Shown here piece by piece: positions 47,211 to 55,775 of a DNA stretch of 64,000 nucleotides. The stretch covers positions 62,001-126,000 of the forward strand of contig NZ_WEGI01000008.1 in the NCBI RefSeq assembly GCF_009604425.1, written 5' to 3'. Under the pieces are notes generated by a model. It did no database searches. It was not told where the DNA came from and saw only the letters and a list, made by a program, of their open reading frames with translations. Each line of letters begins with the position of its first letter. Within the stretch, counting starts at the first letter, position 1. Source of the DNA: Nocardia aurantia (GTDB lineage Bacteria; Actinomycetota; Actinomycetes; Mycobacteriales; Mycobacteriaceae). The position numbers and the translations under genes are program-made.

Positions 47211-48718
47211 TCGATGTCAGCACTGCCGGCGCCGACGTCACGCTGCCACTGCCGCGCCTGCCCCTGCCGGCCCGGTTGCGATCCGCCACCGGACTGCGGG
47301 TGGTGGCGGCCACCGTACTCGGCTGGTCGGCCGCCGGGCTGGATGCCGGGCTGACGCCGGTCGCGGTGCCGCACATCGGCGCCGCCCTGCACACCGATGT
47401 CGCGGGCCTGCAATGGGTGGCCGGCGCCTACACCGTGGCTCTGGCGGCGCTGCTGTTGCCCGGTGGGTCACTCGGTGACCGGTTCGGTCGTAAGCGCATG
47501 TTCGTCTGGGGCGCGGCGGGTTTCGCGCTCGCCTCGCTGCTGTGCGCACTGGCGCCGAATCTCGGCGCCCTGATCGCCGCGCGGGTGGCACAGGGCGCGG
47601 CGGCCGCGCTGGTGACGCCGGGCAGTCTCGCCGTACTCTCGGCCGCGATCGACCCGCGCGACCTGAATGCGGCGATCGGGCTGTGGACCGGCGCGACCGG
47701 GATCGTCACCGCCGCCGGGCCGGTGCTCGGTGGCTGGCTGCTGGAGATCGTCGGCTGGCGGACGGTATTTCTGCTCGAACTGCCACCGGCCCTGGTCGCG
47801 GCAGCCCTGGCGCTGTCGGCTGTTCCCGAATCACGAAGTCTCGGAGCCGATCCCGTAGATGTCTCCGGTGCGGCGTTGCTCGTCGCGGGGCTGGCGGTGC
47901 CGACCTACGGTTTGATCGCGGGACGTCCGGTCCTTTTGCTGCCCGGAGCATTACTGCTGGCGCTGTTCGTGCTGCGGCAGGTGCGTGGCAGCCATCCGCT
48001 GGTCCCCGGCACGCTGTTCCGCGGCCGGCTCTTCGGCCTCCTGACCGTGGTGACCGTGCTGGCCTACGGGGCGCTGGGTGGGATCCAATTTCTGCTGGGC
48101 TGGCAATTGCAAACTGTCGCAGGATATTCCGCGCTCGCCGCCGGTGCGGCCACCGTCCCGATCGCGGCGCTCGCGTCGGCGTTGTCGGGCTGGGCGCAGC
48201 GTGCCGCGCATCGGCACGGTCCGGCCGCGCCCATGACCGCCGGGCTGGTGGTGGCCGCCGGCGGCGCCATGTGGCTCACCGGGATCGGCGCGGACACATC
48301 CTATTTCGATGGTGTGCTGCCGGGGACGCTGGCGGTCGGGGCCGGATTCGCGATGTTCGTCGCGCCGTTGACCTCGGCGCTGTTCGCGTCGATCCGCGGC
48401 CCAGAGGTCGGTGCCGCGTCGGGCGTGAACACCGCCGCCGCCCGGGCCGCGAGCCTGCTCGCTGTCGCCGGACTGCCCGCGCTGGTGGGGATCTCCGGCC
48501 GGTCCGGCGTCGACGCGGTCGGTACGGGATTCGCCGCCGCGCTGTGGATCTGCGCCGGATTGCTGCTCGCCGGCGCCGCGCTGGCCGCGACCGTGCCCCG
48601 GCGGCCGTCCGCGCTCATTCGCCGCCCGCGCCGCGGACCCAGTCCCGTACCGCGCGCAGACTCGGTGCCTCGGGGGCGAAATCCGGCAGGTCGGGCAGGT
48701 CGTCCAGGCCCGCGGTGA
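47207..48718 (+). CDS. MFS transporter, 14-helix (DHA2/EmrB) type
   Basis: 503 aa with about 14 membrane helices and the DHA2 loop GGSLGDRFGRKRMF plus the motif-C-like segment AAGPVLGGWLLEIVGWRTVF. Drug or metabolite exporter. GTG start overlaps the EgtD-like stop. Its final 35 residues (Arg/Pro-rich) are encoded in DNA that also codes, on the other strand, the end of a YbaB-like gene; the 104-base overlap is unusual and suggests read-through into the neighbour. Confidence 0.8.
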   Translation: MIDVSTAGADVTLPLPRLPLPARLRSATGLRVVAATVLGWSAAGLDAGLTPVAVPHIGAALHTDVAGLQWVAGAYTVALAALLLPGGSLGDRFGRKRMFVWGAAGFALASLLCALAPNLGALIAARVAQGAAAALVTPGSLAVLSAAIDPRDLNAAIGLWTGATGIVTAAGPVLGGWLLEIVGWRTVFLLELPPALVAAALALSAVPESRSLGADPVDVSGAALLVAGLAVPTYGLIAGRPVLLLPGALLLALFVLRQVRGSHPLVPGTLFRGRLFGLLTVVTVLAYGALGGIQFLLGWQLQTVAGYSALAAGAATVPIAALASALSGWAQRAAHRHGPAAPMTAGLVVAAGGAMWLTGIGADTSYFDGVLPGTLAVGAGFAMFVAPLTSALFASIRGPEVGAASGVNTAAARAASLLAVAGLPALVGISGRSGVDAVGTGFAAALWICAGLLLAGAALAATVPRRPSALIRRPRRGPSPVPRADSVPRGRNPAGRAGRPGPR

Positions 48719-49040
48719 CGTCGGCGGTGAGTTCGGCCACCCGGGCGGCGGCCAGCCCGGCCGCCGCGCGCGCGGCCTCGGTGATCGACCGGCCCAACTG
48801 TTCCGGCGTGGCCCGCATCGACGCCGCGGTCAATCGCACCTCGGCCACCGCGCCACTGCCGTCGACGACCACTTCCGCCAGCCGATCGTTCGAAGTGGCT
48901 TGCAGCCGAAGGATTTCCAATTGCTTGTAGACCTCCGACAGTCGGTCGCGCTGCCGTTCGAAATCGTCCGTCAGCCGGTCGACCTGATTGCGTAATCCGT
49001 TGTTGGCCGCACGCAGTCCTTCGCGTTCCCAGCGGTCCAT
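48615..49040 (-). CDS. YbaB/EbfC family protein
   Basis: 141 aa. A long N-terminal coiled coil (WEREGLRAANNGLRNQVDRL to about 50) leads into the YbaB core VVVDGSGAVAEVRLTAASM with helix LGRSITEAARAAAGLAAARV. ATG at 49040 with GAGGAG 5 bases upstream. Divergent from an ESX substrate-like gene and sharing a control region with two copies of the palindrome, so it is probably an EspL-like partner of that substrate. Confidence 0.78.
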   Translation of the reverse strand: MDRWEREGLRAANNGLRNQVDRLTDDFERQRDRLSEVYKQLEILRLQATSNDRLAEVVVDGSGAVAEVRLTAASMRATPEQLGRSITEAARAAAGLAAARVAELTADVTAGLDDLPDLPDFAPEAPSLRAVRDWVRGAGGE

Positions 49041-49195
49041 GCGAATACTCCTCGCGCGTGCGTGATTTCGGGAGATCGACCCGCTCGATCGGCGCACCCG
49101 GAACTCCGCACCGCTGCCGTCGTGGTCTACGCCCGATCCGGGTGTGCGAATTCGCGCCGGGTCGGCTGATCATAGTGCGGCGCGCCGCGACCGTG

Positions 49196-49251
49196 CTCCC
49201 GGAACTGGGAGTAGGCCCGCCGCGCCCGAATTCGTTCCCCACGATTGGGAA
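49196..49251. promoter_or_regulatory. two palindromic operator sites in a divergent promoter
   Basis: CTCCCG-GAAC-TGGGAG (49196-49211) and TCCCCA-CGAT-TGGGAA (49236-49251), centres 40 bp apart, between the YbaB-like gene and the ESX substrate-like gene. Confidence 0.6.
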
Positions 49252-49299
49252 GGCTCGACAATGAGTCGAGTCGGGGTGGCCGAAGGGAGTTGATCGCAC

Positions 49300-51216
49300 A
49301 TGCCTGACCGCTTGGATATCGACCCTGAGGTTCTGCGGCATCTGGCGAACCAGCACGATCGCGCGGCAGCGGATACCCGGGAGTGGGCCAAACCCCCGCG
49401 CACGTGGCTGGACGGATTCCAGGACAGTTACGGGAAGATCGCCGATCCGGTCCGGCAGGCGCTCGAGAATTACTACAACGCCCGGCAGCGCGCCGGCGAG
49501 GCGATGGCGGGCGACCACGACTCGACCGCGAAAGCGCTGCGGGACGCCGCGCACGCCTACGAATTGGCCGACCAGCACGGCGCCCGATCGATCGGCGGCG
49601 CCGCGAATCCGTTCGGCGACCACATCCCGACCGACCCGAGTCACTCGCAGCCCGACGCCATCCCGGTCGGCCACGACGGCGCACCGGTCGGTGCTCACCC
49701 CGGCGGTCCCGGTGGTGGACCCGGCGGCGGCCCCGGTGGCGGACCGGCCGGTGGACCCGGTGGCGGTCCCGCCGGTCCCGGTGGTGGACCCGGTGGCGGT
49801 CCAGGTGGCGAGTCGCCCGCCGGTCCCGGTGGCGAGTCGCCGAGCCTGCCGGGCCAGGGCGCCCAGGCGCCGTTCCTCAACGATCGGCCACCGGTCTCCG
49901 GGCCGGACGGCGTGGGCGGTCCCGGCGGGACCGCCGGTCCCGGCGTCATGGCCGGTGTGGGCGACGACGGCCGCGGTGGGCCCTCCGGTCCGCCGTCGGG
50001 CCCGGCAGCGGGTGCGCAGGCGCAGACCGGCGGCGCCGGCGACGGTATCGGCGCACCGATGCCGATGATGAGCCCGTTCGCGGCGGCGGTCGCCGCCGCC
50101 GCGGACCGGGACCGCGAGCCGGACTATGTCGTGAACGCGGACGCGGGCAGCGATCTCATCCTGGCTCGCACCCTGCTGGGTGCGGTGCTCGCGGTGGTCG
50201 ATTCGCCGGTCGGGATGAACTGGGCGGTCTCGGTGATGCGCGGTCCGGCCGGAGCCGGCGTGTTCATCACGTCCAACGAGGGCCGCGGCTGGTTGCCGGC
50301 CGGACTGTTCCTGCCCCGTGAGGTCTCCAGCCCGTGGATCTGGGACGAACTGCTCGCGGCCGACGGCGGGTCGCCGTGGGAGGGCGTGGCCGATCCGGCC
50401 CGGGTGCTGGTGGAATTCGGGTTGTCATGGGGACCGAAGGCCGGGGCGAAGCTGTCGGCGCTGGTGTCCTCCGCACCGATCGACGCCGGTCTGCGCATGC
50501 AGATGAATGATGTGCCGATGCAGGGCATGGTCGGTCCGATGTACGACGTCGACCTGCGTAACCCGACGCCGGACACCGTCGACCGGCTGGGCCTGTTCGG
50601 CTCGGCCGCGGCGTTGGAAAGGGTTGCGACGGTTCCGGATTCGGCGGTCCACGCGCAATGTCTGGCCCTGGCGACCGAGGCGCACGCGCAGGTGGGCCGT
50701 TCGACGGCCACGCCGCCGGAGGCCGTCGAGGCCCGCGCGGTGCGCGGTCGCATCCTGGCGATGGTGCAGGCCGGGCAGCCGGTGCAGCGGATGCTCTGGG
50801 ATCAGTTGCGCGACGCCGACGATCTGCTGGCCGCGTCCATGCTGTCCCGCCGCGTCGACGTCGGCCGGGTGGACCTGGGCGGGCTGCGCATCGACGACGA
50901 GGGGGCCGTGCTGCGCACCATGGTCTTCGAGCGGCGCTGCAACGAATTGGCCTTGCTGCTGGCAAGCGGCGACCAATCGCGGCAGACGCTGCGCGACGCG
51001 CTCTACGTGTTCGACCAGATCACCGCGCACCCGCAGTTCGTGGCGGCGCCGGCCGCGGTGGCCGCGCCCGAGGAGCGTGTCGCGGTGCAGACGGTGTCGG
51101 GGGCGGTGGCCGCTCCGGTCACCGACGGTCCGGCGGCCGGGGCGATCCCGCCGCGCACCGGAATCAGTGCGCCGCAGGCGGATACGCCGCCGAGTGTGGC
51201 CACGGACAGGTTCTGA
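49300..51216 (+). CDS. ESX substrate-like protein with Rv3899c-like C-terminal module
   Basis: 638 aa. EspC-like helical N terminus (1-95) that ends with Tyr87-E-L-A-Asp91, a YxxxD T7SS signal. Residues 125-275 are a Gly/Pro-rich linker with many GGP units. From about 277 to 600 it carries the same module as the protein at 39105-41717 (MNWAVSVMRGPAGAGVFITS, EGRGWLPAGLFLPREVS, FERRCNELALL). Function unknown. Stop overlaps the next ATG (TGATG). Confidence 0.7.
   Translation: MPDRLDIDPEVLRHLANQHDRAAADTREWAKPPRTWLDGFQDSYGKIADPVRQALENYYNARQRAGEAMAGDHDSTAKALRDAAHAYELADQHGARSIGGAANPFGDHIPTDPSHSQPDAIPVGHDGAPVGAHPGGPGGGPGGGPGGGPAGGPGGGPAGPGGGPGGGPGGESPAGPGGESPSLPGQGAQAPFLNDRPPVSGPDGVGGPGGTAGPGVMAGVGDDGRGGPSGPPSGPAAGAQAQTGGAGDGIGAPMPMMSPFAAAVAAAADRDREPDYVVNADAGSDLILARTLLGAVLAVVDSPVGMNWAVSVMRGPAGAGVFITSNEGRGWLPAGLFLPREVSSPWIWDELLAADGGSPWEGVADPARVLVEFGLSWGPKAGAKLSALVSSAPIDAGLRMQMNDVPMQGMVGPMYDVDLRNPTPDTVDRLGLFGSAAALERVATVPDSAVHAQCLALATEAHAQVGRSTATPPEAVEARAVRGRILAMVQAGQPVQRMLWDQLRDADDLLAASMLSRRVDVGRVDLGGLRIDDEGAVLRTMVFERRCNELALLLASGDQSRQTLRDALYVFDQITAHPQFVAAPAAVAAPEERVAVQTVSGAVAAPVTDGPAAGAIPPRTGISAPQADTPPSVATDRF
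49700..49815 (+). repeat. Gly/Pro-coding tandem repeat
   Basis: Short repeats of the type GGTGGTGGACCC encode GGPGGGP units in the linker of the ESX substrate-like protein. Confidence 0.75.
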
Positions 51217-53348
51217 TGGGCGGCCTTCCGGAACCCAAGTATCCTGCGGATTCGCTGGGCAACAGTGAGACACTGCCCCCCGGCAAATATCTCACCGTGG
51301 GCAGTGGCGACGACGAATACAGACTGATCTCCGAGCCCGGCGGATCGGTCATGCTGTGGAGCCCCAAGTACGGCGAAGTGAAGACCTGGGAACCGCATTA
51401 CCACGATTCGCTCCCGGACAATCTCACGCTGGGTGGAGTGGAGGTCGGTTACGACGGAAACCTCTACCTTGTGAATTCGGACGGCTCGATCCTCGCCGAT
51501 TACGGCAAGACCGATCCGGACGCGATCAAATACGGGTTTCTCAACAACTCCCAGGTGAAGCTCACCCTCAACCCCGACGGATCCGTCTCCTCCGACGCGG
51601 CCGGCGGTACGAAGGTGAACCTGTTCTCACCGACCGATCCGGGGCCGTATTACCTGTATCACCCGCAGGGGGGATCGGACTCGTTGTTCGCGCTGCTGAA
51701 CGTGGCTCAGAAAGTATTCCAATCCCTGACGGATCCGCTTCAGGCCGGTCATCCGTCCGACGTGCCCGACGTTTCCAAGTTGTTGACTCCGTCGACGGAT
51801 CCGAAATCGGACAGTCTGGAGATCAAGGGCACGTCCAGCATGGGCACCTACTACACGATCAATCTCGACAAGGCGAAAGAGATCGCATCCGGCCTGCAGT
51901 ACGGCGACCACTACGTCGGCGTCAAGATGAAAGATCTTCCAGCGGTGGCCAAGGCCGCGCTGACGAAGATCAACGGCTACTACGACTCTCTGAACACCGA
52001 CCTGAAGACGGCGGAGAAAACCATCATACGGAGGATAACAACCGCCGGTGATGCGAACGACATGAATCAGATTCATGCCGCTCAAGCCGCCGGCCGGGTG
52101 GAAAACGGCCTCGTCGAGACGATCAACACGCGGCTCGGGGACGCGAGTAGTGAGGTCGCCAAAGCCAACAAGGCAATGGAGGACGCCGCACACGATATCG
52201 GCAACAAGAATCCGACCTACGACCAGGGGCGCAAGGACGGCTACGCCCAGGGCTACAAGGACGGCCAGGCGTCGAACAGCACCTCGTCGTCCACCAGCAG
52301 CTCGACCTCGACCTCCGGTTCCACCAGTGGCTCAACCAGTGGCTCAACCAGTGGCTCCACGAGCGGTAGCGGTTCGACATCGGGCAGCAGTTCCACCGGG
52401 GGGTCCGGGACGGACGGTGGTTCGGGCACCGGTACCGGGACCGGCTCCGATACCGGCTCCACCGGAACGGGTTCGACGGGAACAGGTTCCACAGGTGCCG
52501 ACGGCACCGCGGCCTCGTCCGCGGGGGCATCCTCCGGTGGCGGCGGCATGGACAGCAGCATGATGATGCTGTTGATGATGCCGCTGATGATCCTGCCCTC
52601 GATCGTGCAGATGGTTCTCCAGCAGATGCAGCAGGAGGATCAGCGCAAGGAGAAGGAGAAGGAGCGCCGGGAACGCGAGCAGGGCGTCGACGGTCAGGGC
52701 GATCCGTACGGCGGTGGCCAGATGGTGGTGGGACCGGACGGCACCTTGCAAGCGGTGCCCGCCACTACCGATCCGAATGCGGCAGTGCCTGTTCCGGTTT
52801 CCGCCGACGGAAGCGCGCCGCAGACTGTGGCCGGCGCGAAATCCCCTGTGAACATGAAGCTTCCGGACGGATCCACGCAGCAGGTGTCGGCCGTGGTGGC
52901 CGACGCGGTGAATCACGAACTCAACAATCCCAACGGCAGCGACGCCCGTGCCGCGTACGAGGGCACGCCGGGCCAGGCGACGCCCGGAAGTCCGTGGAAC
53001 CAGATCGACAGCTCGCATCTGCACACCGGCGATGTGGTCCAGTGGGACAACCGCAGTGCGGTCGTGGTCGTCGACAACGGCTCGCTGCAGATGGTCGTGA
53101 ACGGGCACATGGTGCCGCTGGATCCGCAGAATCCGCCGGACGGCGGTCAGGGTGGGTACGGCGACTTCCGCGGTTTCTATCACCCCAGCGGCGCGGACGT
53201 GCAGCCGGCCACGGGCGCGCAGCCGCCGGTCGCCGGAGGTCCGGAACAGCAGCCGCAGAACGCGCAGCCGAGCCCGGCCGCTCCCGGCGTGCAACAGGTC
53301 ACCGCGCCGTCGGGCCGGGGTGCCGCGGTCGCGACCGGTTCGACCTAG
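51216..53348 (+). CDS. ESX-associated multi-domain protein with lectin-like N terminus
   Basis: 710 aa. The first 130 residues are beta-rich with repeating DG turns (EYRLISEPGGSVMLW, GVEVGYDGNLYLVNSDG) that recall bulb-type lectins, though the sugar-binding QxDxNxVxY motif is not intact. Residues 190-345 are helical; 348-445 is a Ser/Thr/Gly linker; 447-490 is the Met-rich segment MDSSMMMLLMMPLMILPS plus a charged helix; about 543-665 is the module shared with the protein at 34152-35825. The N-terminal half is less GC-rich. Confidence 0.65.
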   Translation: MGGLPEPKYPADSLGNSETLPPGKYLTVGSGDDEYRLISEPGGSVMLWSPKYGEVKTWEPHYHDSLPDNLTLGGVEVGYDGNLYLVNSDGSILADYGKTDPDAIKYGFLNNSQVKLTLNPDGSVSSDAAGGTKVNLFSPTDPGPYYLYHPQGGSDSLFALLNVAQKVFQSLTDPLQAGHPSDVPDVSKLLTPSTDPKSDSLEIKGTSSMGTYYTINLDKAKEIASGLQYGDHYVGVKMKDLPAVAKAALTKINGYYDSLNTDLKTAEKTIIRRITTAGDANDMNQIHAAQAAGRVENGLVETINTRLGDASSEVAKANKAMEDAAHDIGNKNPTYDQGRKDGYAQGYKDGQASNSTSSSTSSSTSTSGSTSGSTSGSTSGSTSGSGSTSGSSSTGGSGTDGGSGTGTGTGSDTGSTGTGSTGTGSTGADGTAASSAGASSGGGGMDSSMMMLLMMPLMILPSIVQMVLQQMQQEDQRKEKEKERREREQGVDGQGDPYGGGQMVVGPDGTLQAVPATTDPNAAVPVPVSADGSAPQTVAGAKSPVNMKLPDGSTQQVSAVVADAVNHELNNPNGSDARAAYEGTPGQATPGSPWNQIDSSHLHTGDVVQWDNRSAVVVVDNGSLQMVVNGHMVPLDPQNPPDGGQGGYGDFRGFYHPSGADVQPATGAQPPVAGGPEQQPQNAQPSPAAPGVQQVTAPSGRGAAVATGST
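52318..52372 (+). repeat. 12-bp tandem repeat
   Basis: About four GGCTCAACCAGT-like units encode GSTS repeats in the linker of the lectin-like multi-domain protein. Confidence 0.75.
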
Positions 53349-53472
53349 CGGGACCGGATTCGATCGCGCCGCAACGGTATTCGGAGTGCCCGCGTCGCAG
53401 GTGTCGCGCTGTGCTCCCCTGCCGGGGCCGGATTCGGGAGCCGGACCGGGCTTCCGATCCGGCGCCAGGGGG

Positions 53473-54651
53473 TCAGATCCCCGAGCCGGCCTCGCCCGGA
53501 TACTGTCCGGCGTCGACATAGTCCTGATCACCGGTCCCGGCGACCGCCGGGATGGGGACGGTCTGCGGCGGCCGGGCCTGCCGGCGGGGATTACCCGAAT
53601 CATCCGGCGCCGGAACGGTTCCGGTCGGCGGAGCGCCGCTCGGCGGTGGCGGGGCGGCGCCCGTGCGACCGGAGTCGCCGGACGGCGTTGTCGTGCTGGG
53701 ATTCTGCGTCGCCGGCGCGGGGGGCGGTTCGGGCGGCGCTGTGACGCTTCCGGATTCCGAGCCCGTCGCGGTGTCCTCGACGGAAGCGCCGGCGGACTGT
53801 TCCGATGCCGGTACGCCGGGTCCGGGCGGTCCGCCGGTGCCGGCGGCCTGCTCGTCGTGTTCCTTCTGCTCCGCCTGCGCGTCCTGCTGCCGTTTCAGGA
53901 GTTCCATCCCGATCGGCGCGAGTTCCATCGCGCCCATCGGAATCATCATCAGCAGGGGCAGCAGCGCGGACAACCCGCCGCCGGACGAATCGGCAGCGGT
54001 GGCGCCGGTGGCCGAACCGCTGCCGGAGGCACTGCCGCTGCCGGCGCCCTCGCCGGACGACCCACTGTCGGAAGACCCACCGCCGGAGGAACTTCCGTCG
54101 GACGATGCGCCCGAGGAACCGCCGTCCGAGGAACCGCTGCCGGAACCCGCCATCGCCGCGTTCTGTTCCGCGACCGCCGTGACCTTCTCGTACACGGCGT
54201 CCACCGCCCGGCCGATCTCGGTCATCAGCGTCGATTCCTGAGCGTGGGTGAGCTTCGCTTTCCCGACGCCGGTCAACAAGGCGTTCAATTCGGAGATCAC
54301 GGACTTGATGGCGGCCAGCGTGGTGTCCTTGTCGGCGGACATCACGATGGCCGCCTGCAACACGGTGTCGTCGTAGGTCAGCAGGGCGCTCCGGCGGGAC
54401 CGGACCGCCGCGAGCACCGCCTTGTAGGCCTTGGTGGTCTCGCTCTGCTCGAGGTCGTGATATTGGACGGTGGTGAGGAGATCGTCGACCTGGGGCGGGG
54501 CGACGGTGGTGCCGCGGCCCAGCAGATCGACGGCGGTCTGAATGGCGGATTCCGCCATCGAAATGAGGCTCTTCAGGGCCGCGGAGCCACCGGGCGGCCG
54601 GACGAGCGTCACCGTTGCGTAGTGCTTGCCCACCCCGGTCGCTGTCGTCAT
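53473..54651 (-). CDS. ESX-associated helical protein with Met-rich segment
   Basis: 392 aa. Residues 1-165 are helical without a WxG; 168-215 is a Ser/Gly linker; 216-250 is the hydrophobic Met-rich segment LSALLPLLMMIPMGAMEL followed by a charged helix (KRQQDAQAEQKEHDEQ); the rest is Pro/Thr/Ala-rich and disordered. Same design as the proteins at 34152 and 51216 but without their C-terminal module. Convergent with the lectin-like gene and divergent from the NlpC/P60 gene. Confidence 0.6.
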   Translation of the reverse strand: MTTATGVGKHYATVTLVRPPGGSAALKSLISMAESAIQTAVDLLGRGTTVAPPQVDDLLTTVQYHDLEQSETTKAYKAVLAAVRSRRSALLTYDDTVLQAAIVMSADKDTTLAAIKSVISELNALLTGVGKAKLTHAQESTLMTEIGRAVDAVYEKVTAVAEQNAAMAGSGSGSSDGGSSGASSDGSSSGGGSSDSGSSGEGAGSGSASGSGSATGATAADSSGGGLSALLPLLMMIPMGAMELAPIGMELLKRQQDAQAEQKEHDEQAAGTGGPPGPGVPASEQSAGASVEDTATGSESGSVTAPPEPPPAPATQNPSTTTPSGDSGRTGAAPPPPSGAPPTGTVPAPDDSGNPRRQARPPQTVPIPAVAGTGDQDYVDAGQYPGEAGSGI

Positions 54652-54695
54652 CCGTGTTTCACCGCCTCCCTGTCGACCTCCCTCATTGTGTAGTC

Positions 54696-54768
54696 TTCCC
54701 GAACTTGGGAAGCGGTCCGAACCGAGTGGTCACGATGCTGTTCGGTGGACCCGCCCCAGGATTGGGAA
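54696..54768. promoter_or_regulatory. two palindromic operator sites in a divergent promoter
   Basis: TTCCCG-AACT-TGGGAA (54696-54711, good) and GCCCCA-GGAT-TGGGAA (54753-54768), centres 57 bp apart, between the helical ESX-associated gene and the NlpC/P60 gene. Confidence 0.62.
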
Positions 54769-54847
54769 CGGTACGAAAGCTGCCAGGCGTCACAATGAGA
54801 TCTTCCGCAGGGACAATTCGAGTGGGGCCGCGAGAACGGGAGGTCGA

Positions 54848-55762
54848 ATGGCGCCGGCACTGGCCGATGATCTGAACGGCGTGCTCCAGTCGCTGGTCGA
54901 TCTCTACGGGCAGGCTGCGCCCAGTTCGGTCGAAGCACTTGCAATGAATACGATTTCCGGGGATTTGAGCGCGCATTCCGGCCGGTCGATCAACGGCTAC
55001 ACCGATACCCGGGGCGTGCAGTCCACGGCCGCCGACGGGCACGGGCAGAAGGACGCGATCGTCGCGAAGGCCGTCGGCGCGGCCGCCGACGGCACCGTCG
55101 CGGGCCGGGGCCGACTGGCGGCTCAGATCGCCGACTTCCGTAGCCAGGCACGGGCGATCACCTCACTCGGCGACACTCCGTTCACCGGAGCCGCCCTGCT
55201 CGACGCCGCGCAGCACACGATCGGCCGCGCCGCCGACCAGGTGAACGCGGATGTGGCGGCCGCGCGCAAACACGCGGCACAGATCATGCCACCGGCCGCG
55301 ACACCCGCACGGGTGCACACCGTCGCGGCCACCCGCCCCCGGCGATCCCGCTCCCGGCGGCGCAACCTGCCCTCCGACGGCACCGCGGGCGGCTCGGCCG
55401 TGCGGGCCGCGAACGCCGCGGTCGGTACGCCGTACGTCTGGGGCGGCGGCGGAGCCCGGGGGCCCAGCGGCGGTGGCTTCGACTGCTCCGGGCTCACTCA
55501 GTACGCGGTGGCGCAGGCCTCCGGCGGGCACGTCGTGCTGCCGCGCACCACCTACGAGCAGATCTACAGCGGTGTGCGGGTGCCGGTTTCGGACGTCCGG
55601 CCGGGAGATCTCGTATTCCCGGCGAGTTCGTTCAGCGCGCGCGGGCCCGAGCACGTGCAACTCGCGGCCGGAAACGGCATGGTGATCGAGGCGCCGCACT
55701 CCGGTGCGAACGTGCGGTGGTCCCGGATGCCGGGCAACGCCGTGGTCGTACGGGTTCTCTGA
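54848..55762 (+). CDS. NlpC/P60 peptidoglycan hydrolase with ESX-type N terminus
   Basis: 304 aa. Helical N-terminal domain (1-155), an Arg-rich bridge (RPRRSRSRRR) and a C-terminal NlpC/P60 domain with Cys213 (FDCSG) and His269 (EHVQLAAG) plus the EAPHSG stretch. Cuts stem peptides of the cell wall. No Sec signal, so export may depend on the ESX machinery. GGAGG 4 bases before the ATG. Followed after 13 bases by the CpnT-like gene. Confidence 0.85.
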   Translation: MAPALADDLNGVLQSLVDLYGQAAPSSVEALAMNTISGDLSAHSGRSINGYTDTRGVQSTAADGHGQKDAIVAKAVGAAADGTVAGRGRLAAQIADFRSQARAITSLGDTPFTGAALLDAAQHTIGRAADQVNADVAAARKHAAQIMPPAATPARVHTVAATRPRRSRSRRRNLPSDGTAGGSAVRAANAAVGTPYVWGGGGARGPSGGGFDCSGLTQYAVAQASGGHVVLPRTTYEQIYSGVRVPVSDVRPGDLVFPASSFSARGPEHVQLAAGNGMVIEAPHSGANVRWSRMPGNAVVVRVL

Positions 55763-55775
55763 TCCGGGGTCCGTC

